Shown: piece by piece, positions 24,501 to 36,473 of the stretch
Position numbering within the stretch: the first letter of the stretch is position 1
How the letters are laid out: every line of letters starts with the position of its first letter
Origin: Penelope pileata
Taxonomy: Eukaryota; Chordata; Aves; Galliformes; Cracidae
Assembly: GCA_013396635.1 (NCBI GenBank)
Contig: WBMW01000797.1
Span: 831,787-895,786 of the forward strand
Direction: 5' to 3'
Length of the DNA stretch: 64,000 nucleotides
Notes under the pieces: model-generated
Seen by the model: only the letters and a program-made list of their open reading frames with translations
Told to the model about the DNA's origin: nothing
Databases searched by the model: none
Program-made: the position numbers and the translations under genes

Positions 24501-27443
24501 TACTCTGGCTCATATTACCCTAGTCTTTCCCTCCAGCTCTCATAGGCAAAGCACCAACCGGCTGCCTGGCATTTTGCACAGTCACGCTCATCAGGTTGCT
24601 GAGTATGATAAAGGCTTCTGATGCTGTACCTGAGAATATGTTTCTCCTCTCCATAATGAAATTCTTGATGACAAAAGTTGATTTGAAGTTTGAAATTATG
24701 CTAGATACAGTAGGTAATGCAGAAGGTCACCCACTACTGATTAAACAGAATAGAACTTGTATATTATAATGTAATCCATTGTTCCTTGCCAGTCATGCAG
24801 CTCCAACTGCTAAGACTGCCTATTACTTTTTCCAATCCCATTCTACAGCCTAGAAGATACCCCTCTATCTACAGATAGGAGTGTAAATGTTTCTGCTAAT
24901 GCCATTAGAAGATTTGCTTATGAATGGGGAAACTATTCTTATTGTGACATAAGGTTATTCATAATCTTGTAATCAATTGTGCACAGGACAAGCTGGCAGG
25001 CAGGCAGCATGTATACAGATAATCTAAAATCATACCCTATCTTAATGCATGAAGCACGCAATTCACTATTTTCATATGATAGGCAGCTGACCTCCCTTGT
25101 GTCCACTGCACTTCTTAAAATGCATCTATTGTGCTGCATCCAGTGTGCAACCTTATATTAAAAAAAATCTTACAGAAGAAGCTCACTTATTTTATTATTT
25201 CTCCTAAACAATTAGTCTCACGTTGATCTTTGACATATAAAACAAAGGAGTAGAACAAGAGACCATGAAGATAGTGAATGAGTGGTATAGAAAGTAAAGG
25301 TGCACTGGTAGTAATTACGATACTTTTCACCAATAAAAAGAATATAAAAGAGTCCTACATTCACCATCCTCCTTGTTATCCTTTTTTATTTATTTGTTTT
25401 CCTGGGACAGAGGTTTCATTTTTCTCAGAATAGAAGTAAACGGTAAATAGATTTTATCTGCTTCTTATCAAATTTTCTGGTTATGAATCGGTAATATTTT
25501 CTGTGCTAAGCTGGTACAAGCTTTTAATTGCATGAAGAGTATAAACACATTAATCTGGACATTGCTAATCCATTTAATTTTGAGGCTGAAAAAAATGTCT
25601 GAATATATCTGAATATCAGAAGTAGAAAAATATTCTTTCAGTAATTTATTGCTCTGAGCAGACTAGGGTAGCAGAGATTTCTCCAGCCTCAAAAAGGCTG
25701 GCACATACACAGGCAGTATGGAAGAATCAAGTACAGTCATGAAGCAACTTGGAAGGCACACAGAGGCTGAACTTGCTCCTACCACAGTCAGCACAGGCTC
25801 TGCCTCAACTTCGCAGCAAGATTCAGCCTGGGGGTCACTCCTTAAAGGTGAGGGGTGCAGCCCAGCACAGTTACACCAAGCCTTAGAGCTCTCCCAGACC
25901 GTTAGCTGATGGACTCAGTGAGTTTGCTCATACAAGGTGGGCCAGCTCACAGCCTGTCTGCTAATCAGATTCTGATTTTCAGAAAGTCAGCTACTTTTCC
26001 ATCTCTCTCTAGGGACCGCTTTGATGTTTTGCACTGTCTTTCATGCTTCACAGAGGGACATTTTTGAACGTGGCCATTAACCCCAGAGACTGGTTCCAAA
26101 TTACTGTTCTTCTGTGAAGCATGAAGAGCAGCAGGGAAGGGCGAAGAACCTACCATACCTGGGGAAAGCCTGGCAGGTGGTGGGAAGCCAAATCCTCTGT
26201 ACGCTAAAGTGAAATATCCCAGCTGGAGCAAAGGACAGATGGAATGAGTCAGAAAAGTAGTGGTAACACTGCATAGGAGTGAAGGTTAGCAAAGAGTGGT
26301 ATCAAATTTAGCAAGCAGCAACACGACTGGAGAACCAGGAGAGGGGCACATGGAGGTGTTTTAAAGCTGTATTCCTCACTCAGACAAAAAGAGTCACGAA
26401 AATACCTTGAAATTAACATCATTTGGAACTATAGCAGTCTTTAAACCTAGCATATCTAGGCAGGGTAAACCTTAGCGACGCAATCAGTGGTCAATCTCAT
26501 TTAATTGCATGAATTAAAAAGGGTTCCTTCAGCATCAGGTTTTAACTCTGAGGGGTTCATTTTGATATTTATATGAAATTTCATTTTTTAATATTAAAAA
26601 CAGCAACCCTAAAAGAGGAGAAACAAAGGCAGCTGGAATTAAATCCTGACTTATACTTTGCTTCTGAAGGGGGGTGCCCAAAGGCAAATCACTCTCTTCT
26701 AGAAACCTGTGCAGGGTGACAGGTCATGCCTTGCTGTATCCTGCCAAATGCAGATGGTAAGAAAACCATCACCCCTTCCCCACACTGATGCCAGATTAGG
26801 CAGTATTATGCACATTGCTAATGGAGAATGAGACTGCTCAAAAGCACAGACACTCACTGATCTTCTCACTAGCAGCATGGTATTGCTTACACCTTACCAG
26901 TAAGCAAGATTAATTACAAATCAACATAAATGAAAATGTCATGAGTAAGCTGTTTCTATGTAAGAGAGATCATTCATATTCAAAACTATAAACCATTAGG
27001 AAAACAGACTGAAATATGAAGTATTAGTTACCAGCAACCCAAGGGAGAGAGACACTGATGGAGAAGAGAGATCTGGTTCACAGCCAAGAATGTTTCTGAA
27101 GACTGTGAAGCTATGGAGGCATGAAGAGAGGATGCCCTGTTTCATACTGAGATTACCTAAGTGACACAGAAAGGACTCTTGCCCCAGGGAATGGTGCTGA
27201 TCACGTGTTGCTCACTTGTAACTTTTGACAGGTTTTAGTAATGTCCAAAACGATCTGGGGATCTGTCACACTTGTAAGCAGAAATGCCTGGAAGTGAGAA
27301 ATCAGGAAAATTGTGTTCAGAGTTGTCACTCTCAGATGTGCAGATTGCTTGCAAGGTAGGCAATGGGGCAGCAAGGCGTATGTAAAGACTATGAATGAAG
27401 GACATTCACACAGATTATGAGTTAGTTACATGTGTGTAAAAAT

Positions 27444-27470
27444 GTCCTTTAACTGGAGTCCTTTAACTGG
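27444..27470. repeat. Tandem duplication, 14-base period
   Basis: GTCCTTTAACTGG occurs twice (27444-27456 and 27458-27470), separated by one A. The copies are identical, which suggests recent slippage. Confidence 0.85.
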
Positions 27471-29734
27471 TGAAGGTCTCTTGCAGCTGCAATCCAGTGG
27501 CACAGGATGTACTATGGGCAAAAAAAATATAAAGAGCCACTAAAGTCCTGCAAGAAAACCAGACCTTCTCCCTTCTCCTTCTATGACTTAACATGCTAAA
27601 CAATGGAGAGGGCCATCATGTTAGGGAGTAGCCCTCAATCTTATGGGGTTGCAACTACACATGGACATAAATGAACAGGAAGACATTCTAGCACCTTGAA
27701 ATGTTTTTCATGGATTGGCAGCAATGCGTTACACAAGAAAAAAAGAAGAGGATACGAATTTCAGCCAATACTTTGTCCTCGGTATTAATTGCAACTCAGC
27801 CTCCCCCAAAAGATTTGCTTTTTAAAGGTCACTCACATTGTCATGCAATTCACCACACACTTCATATTGCTCTCACTGCTCTCTTCTTCAACAGCTTCCC
27901 GAACACTTAATAATCCTGACTCTTGACATTTAAGAATCTGTTTTGCTTCAGAAACATCCTAAATCCACTACACTAATCTCCATCTCACCCATCTCACTGC
28001 TCTGTCTCCCACTTCCTCTCCAGATGGGCCTCAGAAATGTTTTCTCTAAGCTTTTTGTCTTATTTTTTCCCCTTTTCTTTAAGCTTCCTTTTGTCTAACA
28101 GAAAAGCAGTCAAATCTGACATGAGAAACTCTCTCTTTCTCCTAATATTCAAGTCTCAGTGTTGGATAGGGCTTTTTAAAAAGATATTTAATCTTTTGCT
28201 GTCATGCAGCTATTCCCCAAATCTGCCTTTCGCCTTCTTCTCAAACTTCTACTTTTCCTTAAGACTTCCTCTGAGATTTTAGAAATCTGAGTGCTTTTCC
28301 GTAATGTCCTCATTTTTATCAATATTTCTCAGACACATTCTGTGATTCCTCCTCCATTGAGTGCTGAAAGTGGGAAGAGAGAAAAGGAAGAGGCCAGTGC
28401 AGCTGTTGCAGTCTTCTCCCACCCCCTTCCCCTTGTGATATTCACACTTTCTTCACAGAGGAGACTTGCAAGTCTTTTTTCCAAAATATCATCAGATTGT
28501 TGCTTATCTCCAAAAATGTTTGGCTCTATGGAGAATCCTTTGGGATACACCACAGCAGCAATTTTAGCTGTTCTGGTGTCCAGAAATTTTTCTCTTCCTT
28601 TAAATACTGTTGAAGCCACATAGCATTGTGGGTTCATTGCAAATACACATCTATCAGAAATGTGAGTTAACCCCAGAGTCTGAAGCTGCCAGAGGTCAGG
28701 CACACTTGTCTCCTGAGGTCCAGACAGTAGGAATCAAGACCAGGATGGAATTTGGCATTTAAGTCTTTCAGGATTTCTTGGTTTAGATTCAACTCTAACC
28801 TCATACCTAGGCTTCTACCTACAGTCAATAAATCCTCATGACTCACTTCACTACTCTTTCAACACCGAAAACATCAGCTTCTAGCAAGCGTACTAGTTCA
28901 GATGAATCTGATCATGTTGCTGTGATGCTATAGCATTATATTTATCTACATGCACGTCTGGCTCCCTGCACACCTACACGTGTGTTTGTATAAACATGCA
29001 GACACCCTACAGACGTACAATAAGAGTACTCAGAAGGCACTATTTTTTTAAGGTGCTTTTCCCAGCAATACCTGGTTGAAGGAGAATATTAAGGCTCTGC
29101 TAGAGCCAGCAGAGAGAGTGCAGGCAAAACTGTATTTTTTGTTGAGGAAAGATTTGTTCCTATTTTGTTCCTGTTTGTTTGGTTTCTTGTGTGAGTTAAT
29201 ATTACTTGGCAGCTTATCTTGATCCTGTCTGAAAAGAAGTGAAACTTGTGAAAATGAAAACAAAACAAAAAAAATCCTTCAAAATTCTAAGCACATTTGG
29301 TTATTAGTGTTGTATTGGCTGAGCCAAGTATTTTTCAGTTTTGCCAGCATTTGTAGAGCCATTTGTATATTCATATCTTAAAAATATTATTAAGAACAAC
29401 AATTCACTGGCTATGAACATTTGACACAAACCTAAGTTTTCAGAAGCAGTCAGTGTACGCCCAGAGCTTTATTCACTCCAGCAGGAGCTGGCAGCACAAG
29501 GATGACATTGAAAACTACTGGCTGAAAGGCAAAAATATGAACAAAGTACCCACACTACTTTGTCAAAGCAGTCAGCGATTAATTTTTCACATCTTCCATG
29601 TTAGCTAGATTTTATTCTGACAATGCAGAAGACAAATAAACTAGTTAACATTGTTTTGTACAAAGATCCATGTATGCTGGACATGCATACTGGGAAAGCG
29701 CAAACACTGAAGTGATATTTCTGATGTTCATTTT

Positions 29735-29755
29735 GGGGCTGCTGTGAACAGCCCC
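29735..29755. repeat. Short GC-rich hairpin
   Basis: GGGGCTG at 29735-29741 pairs perfectly with CAGCCCC at 29749-29755 across a 7-base loop. It is too short to call an RNA gene. Confidence 0.5.
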
Positions 29756-31133
29756 AGGAAGGAAGTATTCTCGCCGTACATTCAGCTTAGGAAAAACGGG
29801 AATGTTTCTTTTTATAGGAAAACTCTCAGAGAACAGATGTATGCCCTTCTGTAGCTCCCTTGCTTTAGCTATAATACAGTTTGCTGCCAGGCTGAGTGCT
29901 CCACTGCCAATGAGGCTGAAACAGAGAGACTTCTTTCACTAACTTATCTGCTTAACTAGCAGTGCCACCATACTGAAAACCCATGCTCCCGGAGCCAGGG
30001 AATCCTCTCACAGTACATCCCAAGCTTGGGAATATAACTTTGGACTGAGCATATTTTATGGTATAAATCTGTGTAAATACCCTGCCTTTGAAGATACAGA
30101 AAAACTGAACTGCTTTTGACTTGCAACTGCTGCTGTGATTTTCCCCATTGCTTTATCAGATTTAATCACCTGGAATTCACCCTTGCAAATTGCTGAGAGG
30201 CAAGCAGGGAAGCTCCTTGGTTTCTACAGAGAGGTTAGAAGCTGACAGAACCATAGCGCTTCAGTTGTTTGCAGCAAAGCTGAATCCTCCCTAACCAGCT
30301 GTTAGTGCTTCTTTCACAAGCAGGCATGAAATACTGCCTGACTCCAGCTAGAGAGAGCCACCTTCCAAGTGTGCTTGCAGCCATCCCTCTTCCTAGGTCA
30401 CTGATCACAGTCAGTCACAACAGCACGGTGCTACAGCTGGAGCAGCAAGATGTGGCAGTCTATATTCCTTCCCCTCCAGCTCTTTCCTCCTTCTTTCCTC
30501 CCATCATGAGACATACACATCAAAAGGACAACTCTGTAGCTGCCCTGCTGCCTGGCTGGCATTTCTGATGCTTCCTGGCCGACACCAGAGCAGCTCAGGC
30601 ACCAGCCGCCAGCCATGGGCAGCCAGTCTGGCTCTGGTACTCACACCTGTAGCTAAGCAGCTTAAGAGATTGAAGCGGTGAAAAATTCGGCCTCTCGAAA
30701 TCAGATCACAAGTATTTTTCCAGCTGCTCTTTCTTGGCCACCCACTAAATCTTCGTGGTGGATATTTATACCAACCTGGCAACTTTTGTCCTGCTGTGTT
30801 TAAGAGGCCTCTAGTGAGGCACAAAGAGCATAACCCCTCTGTTTGCTTTTGCACAACTCTACTTTCTGTATTCCCAATATCAACACGCTATGAAGAGCCT
30901 GGTAACATTTCAGGATGTTCCTTCTCTTCATGAACTGATTTTAGAGAGGTACACAGGCAGTATGGCATTGAGACAGCCACTTCAGGTTTAGGAAGTATAC
31001 AGCTGAAAAGTTTAAGAAAGAAAAGCCCAGCATCACTTTGCATTTAACTGTGAAGCATCTGCTGCAAGGGTATCAGGAGGTAAGACTCCATAAAATAACA
31101 TAGTTCTGCATCTATGCTCCTACAGCCTACAGA

Positions 31134-31220
31134 AATCAGCAAGAGATACATTATCATCTAAGAAAACAGAAAGAAGGCATATAAAAGTCAGCAAGGGGTG
31201 TATTATCACCTAAGGAAACA
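31134..31220. repeat. Diverged 35-base duplication
   Basis: The segments 31134-31168 and 31186-31220 align without gaps over 35 bases with 28 identities. All seven differences are transitions (five A/G and two C/T). The repeat period is 52 bases and the spacer is not clearly duplicated. It looks like an old local duplication with transition-biased decay. Confidence 0.75.
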
Positions 31221-32800
31221 AAAAAAAGACCTTAATTTTCCATTCTCCTCAACAGCAAGATAAAGAAAAATCCACTGCTGCTACTCGAGCTGAAATCTGC
31301 TCTCTTGCTGCTACGCAGACAGGACGTTGCCTGTTTCTGGCCATCAGAGGCTACTGCAGGCTTCCATCCCTACGAAGTTCATGTAAAAACCTGTAAGCAA
31401 ACACAATGAGCAGCTGTAACAGTCTGCCTCCATTTCCCCTTTCACACCAAATGCTCTCAAATGGAAGAAAGTGAAGAACACAGCATACTCTCCTTAAATA
31501 AGGTTAAAAATCTCAGAGATTGACTCAGATCTTCCTTCTCCGCCTTGTACTGCACCTATCGCATCAGCTTTCCTTCAAGTAATAAGGCGAGCAAACAACC
31601 CCAGCTGTTGTCAGTGCTCTGTACGAGTCACTGTGCAGCAGATGCTGAAAGAGCTGTGTTTCTAAATGCAACACCTGCTGCTGAACCTGAATTTCCAAGC
31701 TACAGCATTATATATATACAGAAAGATAACTGAGTAGGTATGTACTACTAATAGCCACTTCTGGGTAAAATCAGAGACACAGACAGCAGGGAATTGTAAC
31801 TGAAAGCTCCATACCCACCACAATGTTTGCAGTAGTCCAATGGGATAGCGTTTCATCAAAAAGCAAAATAATTGTGATCATTTCACTGTTTTTCTATTAT
31901 ACTTTGTTAGACAAACACTTTAAAGTCCAATCTAACTTTTCTAGTTTTTACCCATGTTTGCATACTGCCACAACAGACTCCAAATCCAGTTCTTAGGCAG
32001 ACATTTCGGGAAATGCTTTTTTTTGGCAGAAAAATCAACATTCAAAAGAATTAATTTCTTTCTTCTTTATGTACATAATCTTTTACATGGACATGAACAG
32101 GATCAGGTTAAAAACAAATATTTCTCTCATTTTCTTTACGTAAGGAGAGGAGAAAAGGAACGATTATTTTTCTGGCATACAGTGCAATGCCCTAAACTGT
32201 ATTTAAAAACATAGAAGTCAAAAATTTCAGCACCTGGAAGCAGAAGGAAATAGCTGGGATAGGCACTGCTTGAGTGGGCCCAGATTCAGACCATGTGGGC
32301 TGGACAAGGGCGGCTGGTTGTCCTGCTGAGGGTCACATTGTCACCCAGCCTCCCTGCTTGTGCGGTGACCAAGCGACTGGTGTGCAGCCTGGGTGGACTT
32401 GTTGGTGTGTTTTTTACATTCGGACATCAAAGTCTTTGCTGTATTTGGCCATAGAGATCACCGCTGCAATCTAATGCTGCCAGGGTACGTGCATGCAGTG
32501 TGTGCTGAACAGAAAGTATTACTCAGTAGCCAACACAAAGTGTCACTACAGCTCAGGAAACAAGTTGCCTCAAACAAAAATACTCTTAATCCTTGGAAAG
32601 GTGACTCCTTGGGACCAAAGTGGAGGGCAGCGCAGTGACACAGCTAAATCTGCTCACCACCCCTCCACACCGTATTTAGCTCCACATCTCCTTTTTTTCT
32701 CCAAGTATCTTCTTTCCAAAATTTGTTCCTCCCTTTCATACCATCCCTGAGTTTACAAAACCAAGCAGTGCCTAATTTGCACGTGGATCTCAATTTCTGA
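31221..32800. other. Non-coding stretch, no gene seen
   Basis: Mixed composition with short frames (at most 86 codons, 31954-32214 plus). No family signature, transposon or RNA gene was recognised. Confidence 0.55.
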
Positions 32801-32834
32801 GTGAGTGACCATTGACCTCCATTTACACCCAGCT

Positions 32835-33115
32835 TCTCAGGGGAGCGTGCTCTCCCACACTAACAGCTGCTCTCAGAGGATGCCCTGCTCTGTAAGAGCT
32901 GCCTGGACACGGTGCTGGCAGAGCTCACAGATTTATCCATGGCACCACTGTGCACCTTGCTGCTGGCTGCCCAGGGCTGTGGGACCCACTGGTGGGGCAG
33001 AACCTGCCCCATGACCTTGTTGTGCCCAGACACAGAACCACTGTCCTGCTGAGATGAGACAGGAGGACAGCTGCGAGTCTGCCTTGGGACGGCCTTCCAG
33101 GAGCAGTGTAACCAT
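32835..33115. other. GC-richer patch, origin unknown
   Basis: About 280 bases clearly richer in GC than the flanks. Open frames of 60-88 codons occur on both strands (minus 32860-33126 and 32933-33115, plus 32805-33014). None contains a recognisable domain. The overlap in several frames argues for composition rather than coding. I could not align it by eye to the CR1 consensus or to any LTR. Confidence 0.4.
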
Positions 33116-35723
33116 GGCCAGAGCACTTTAAATTACTGCCATTATTACGTTTTTGACAGTTTGGGGCTTAACCATTAGTTGGTAACAGTCCTTGGAAGCC
33201 TAATAGAAACATAATTATTTAGTATAATACTCAATTTGGCTGTTTGAATCATTTCATTTGTCATCTGAATCATGAACATAGCTAAGAGAAACACTGCATG
33301 CCTGTGTCTGCCCAGGGTAGCATGGAGTACACTTGCTAGTGACTGTGGTAAAAAATGAGTGGACATTTTTGAAGAGTCTCAGATCTGTACTGTTCCAGTG
33401 TCTTTTGCAGCTGTTTACCTCTGTGTGATACATGTGACAGACAATGCTGAAGGCAAGGACCTCTTTGTGCAGATTTCCAGACTGAGTCAGCTCTGGCCCA
33501 TGCCTGTTAACAGAGGGGGCTATTGCCTATGAAGAGGCGCAGGTTAACATGTGTATGCATGTACTTATGCATATGTGCATGGGCAAGCAAGTGCATAGAG
33601 CAAACTTAGATAAATATTTATATTGTGACTGAATACACTGCATGAGTCATGCAAAACCAGATTCTCAGCCAGTGTAAGGTGGCACTGTAAAACTGAAGTA
33701 GAATGTACAAGATTTAGCAAAACTTGTCTTCTCTTCTTAGTTCTGTGCACTGGGGAAAACATAACATCTATCATGTTTGTTTCCTGGGTGCTGCATTTCA
33801 CCTCTTAATGCAGAAACATGGCAATGACTGTGGTATAACAGCAGTTATCTTTACACTGTCTTAAATTTTTTTTGTATTGCAGACATACTAAATGGACCAG
33901 TTGTTTGTGGTCCGAAAATATTTCTTGCGGTCCCAAAAGAGAGTATATTTTTTTTCTAGTTTTGTTGTTGCTTGTTTGCTTACTTGCTTGTTTTTCCTGA
34001 GGATCTTTCAGCAAGTTAACTCAATTGTGGGTTTGTTCGCTAGACACTTTTCATGCTGGAGCTCATTTATGTGCTGCTAAGACCCATACCTGTTTTTTCA
34101 TCCCATATTCAACTGTAAGTCCAACTAAGCAGTTACAGGGAAGTTTACAGACCAAAGCCTTAGCACATATGACCAATGCAATGAATCCAATCTGAACATT
34201 TTTGCAGAGATATATTTTTAGTTCTGAGTGCATTGCTCATAGTGATTTCTTTTGGGTTGATTTACTAATTCCACTGAAGCAGCCCATATTGTTATTACAC
34301 AAATTTATGTTGCTGGTTTCTTTCAGCGGGTTTTTATTGTGTTGCCTACTTATCTTGTAGTAATGAACACTAGCATTAAGATCACCCAAGGTGCCAATTA
34401 AAGTGTTATGAAAGGCTAAAGTATGACAGTGCTCACGAAGAAATGTTGCTGAAAGACGACAGGTGATTAATATGCTAACTTGATCTAACTGCTCAGCTCT
34501 CCTGTGAACCTTGAACTCCAATAGTCTACTGATTCATCATTCAAAGAAATTATAATACAGGTTAGGAAGCATACCAGGACTAGTCCTAATTTAATACAAT
34601 CTGTGGTGCACTCTTGTCTGAGGGAATTTTAGCACAGGAGATCACACCGGTCTCTATGGCAACCAAACCCACGAGGTTTCTCCCACGAGGAGCCCTGGTC
34701 TGCTGCAGTCAGTGCCTGCTGCAGCACCCACCCCTACAGATGGAAAGAGGCTGTTACTATGTAAAACACAAAAAAACCCAAAGCTAATCGTGTCTCATTG
34801 CTGTGCAGCTGTGTTCTTCAGCTCATTATAAAAAATCATGTTCTCTCTATGTTTGATAAATTATTCTTTCTTTGCTTGAGTCAACCTTTAAAAAAACATG
34901 AAACAATTAATTTGTTAAAAACAAACACAAGTTATCTTTTCTGCTTCTGTAAGCAGAGAAAAATCAGATGTCACAAATCTGATCGGAGGCAGCTGGGGAG
35001 ACGGCAGTTTGAAGCACTTTCTCTGGCTGTGGCCTCTAAAGAGATATTTCTGAAAGCTCAGGAGAGTGTCTATGGCATGTTCGTAGGCACTGACATCTAT
35101 TCAAGTCTTAAGCCTTGCAGAAGTACTAATAAAGGAAATTAAATTTGTCCTTTCTCATCTATAGTTTCCAAAGGGAAAAGATGCAGCCATCTAAAAGATA
35201 ACATACTAAGAGGGTACTTTTTGAAGGAATCTCACTGATTATCCTTGACCAAGCTCATTCCTTTTTTGTTTTAAGAACATTTAGAGATTTTCTAAAAAGA
35301 ACTAAGGCATTAAAATCTTCCACAAATGCCATTATCCAAAGCAATCATTCCTACAGACTTTTCGTGAACTCTGTTTTCTAACACGTCTCAGCTTGCGGAC
35401 ACATTACATGTTGTTACAAAGGTGACAGTGCCAATGTGGCTTTTTCCAAAGCATGCTATCACCCTTTTTGTCAGTTCCAAAGACATATGGGCCTCGGAGC
35501 GGCTGTGTATGTCTGAATAGGAACATGCATCTCCAGTGTGGCAGCTATAAGGATATCTGCTAGATTTTGTTCTCAGTTGCCGGAAAATATGTGTACACAA
35601 ACAGAAGCTCAAAGTGGTGAGCTAATTTCAACTTCTGTTACGATGCTGCTGGCACTCTTTCATGAGAAGCTTATTTTTAATTTCCAAAGTGGTGGATTGT
35701 GCTGCGCTAGGTCCCACTGGTAT

Positions 35724-36275
35724 TTACACACAATGCGCTCCCACAACTGCACTTGGGATTCTGTAAGCTGCTGACTTGCCAGGGCTCTGGTGTGTCACAT
35801 GGTGGCATTCAGAAAACAAAAGCCACCAATCTGCCACATAAACTCCTCCCTTGACTCTGTCATGCCCTCTGTCCCTCAGGGTTTCTGGTGACAGCCTCAA
35901 GAGACCTGTGAGAATGCTGTCAGTGAGAGAAAAAAACGGATTTTCTGACACTGGTCCCCAATACCTTAGTAATGCACAACATTCTTTTGTCCATGAATTT
36001 GCAATCTGAGAACACAGGTAATGGAAAGCAGTGATATAGCTACAGGATAAGTCTGATTTCATTTTAAAATGCATTGTACTGTTTTTGAAAGGGTCTCTTA
36101 GACAGCAGCAGAATTGGTTGCTCATTACTGTTTTCCTGTGGTGGGCATAGTTGAAAGATTTGTCCAAGAATGGATATTTCCAGTCCTTGGTATGAAGTAC
36201 TTGACATGCAGAGCAGTGGCTCTGAATTGGCAGTGCCATTTGTTCAGACGTGCTTTCTGTGAATACTGTCTGCAT
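35724..36275 (-). other. 183-codon open frame, probably chance
   Basis: This is the longest open frame in the window. Read on the minus strand it begins MQTVFTESTSEQMALP and is rich in Cys, His and Ser without regular CxxC or zinc-finger spacing. No signal peptide, membrane segment, coiled coil or known domain is visible. From the base composition, one frame of this length somewhere in 64 kb is only mildly unexpected. It has no homologous neighbour, and I see no promoter or clear splice context. I do not call it a gene. Confidence 0.12.
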
Positions 36276-36439
36276 ATCTCAGACACATCCTATCAACTCT
36301 TAGCCTAAGTCCTTGTCTCAATCCTGAGAGAACCACATCACTTGAAAAGAGGATATAGGAGAATTTCAAAGAGGAAATACTCAGATTGAAAGTGTAGCAT
36401 TCTGTTTCTCCTAGCAGTGTATTTGACTGTTTAGCTAGA

Positions 36440-36473
36440 AAAATGAAATGAAATGCAATAAAATAAAATAAAC
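36440..36473. repeat. AAATG/AAATA pentamer run
   Basis: Imperfect pentanucleotide simple repeat of about 34 bases. Confidence 0.75.

Larger units (their letters stand above)
18015..25700. other. Non-coding stretch, no gene seen
   Basis: AT-rich. It contains frames of 107 codons (18926-19249, plus) and 96 codons (20720-21010, plus). The latter has a hydrophobic stretch that could read as a membrane segment, but no family is recognised and no coding context surrounds either. Short direct repeats of 10-12 bases occur at 18810-18832, 19741-19779 and 21505-21530. No transposon was recognised. Confidence 0.6.
25701..31100. other. Non-coding stretch, no gene seen
   Basis: AT-rich to mixed composition. 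Overlapping opposite-strand frames of 110 codons (28291-28623, plus) and 124 codons (28329-28703, minus) cover the same DNA; neither shows a known motif and at most one could be real. Positions 30200-30660 are more GC-rich, with short frames on both strands. A perfect 7-base hairpin lies at 29735-29755. No transposon or RNA gene was recognised. Confidence 0.55.

Noticed and set aside
28291..28703. Overlapping antisense frames of 110 (plus) and 124 (minus) codons
   Set aside because: They cover the same DNA on opposite strands, show no domain, and are within the length expected by chance in 64 kb.
25706..30965. 16-base identical words at 25706-25721 and 30950-30965
   Set aside because: The flanks are unrelated, and about one such match is expected by chance in 64 kb.
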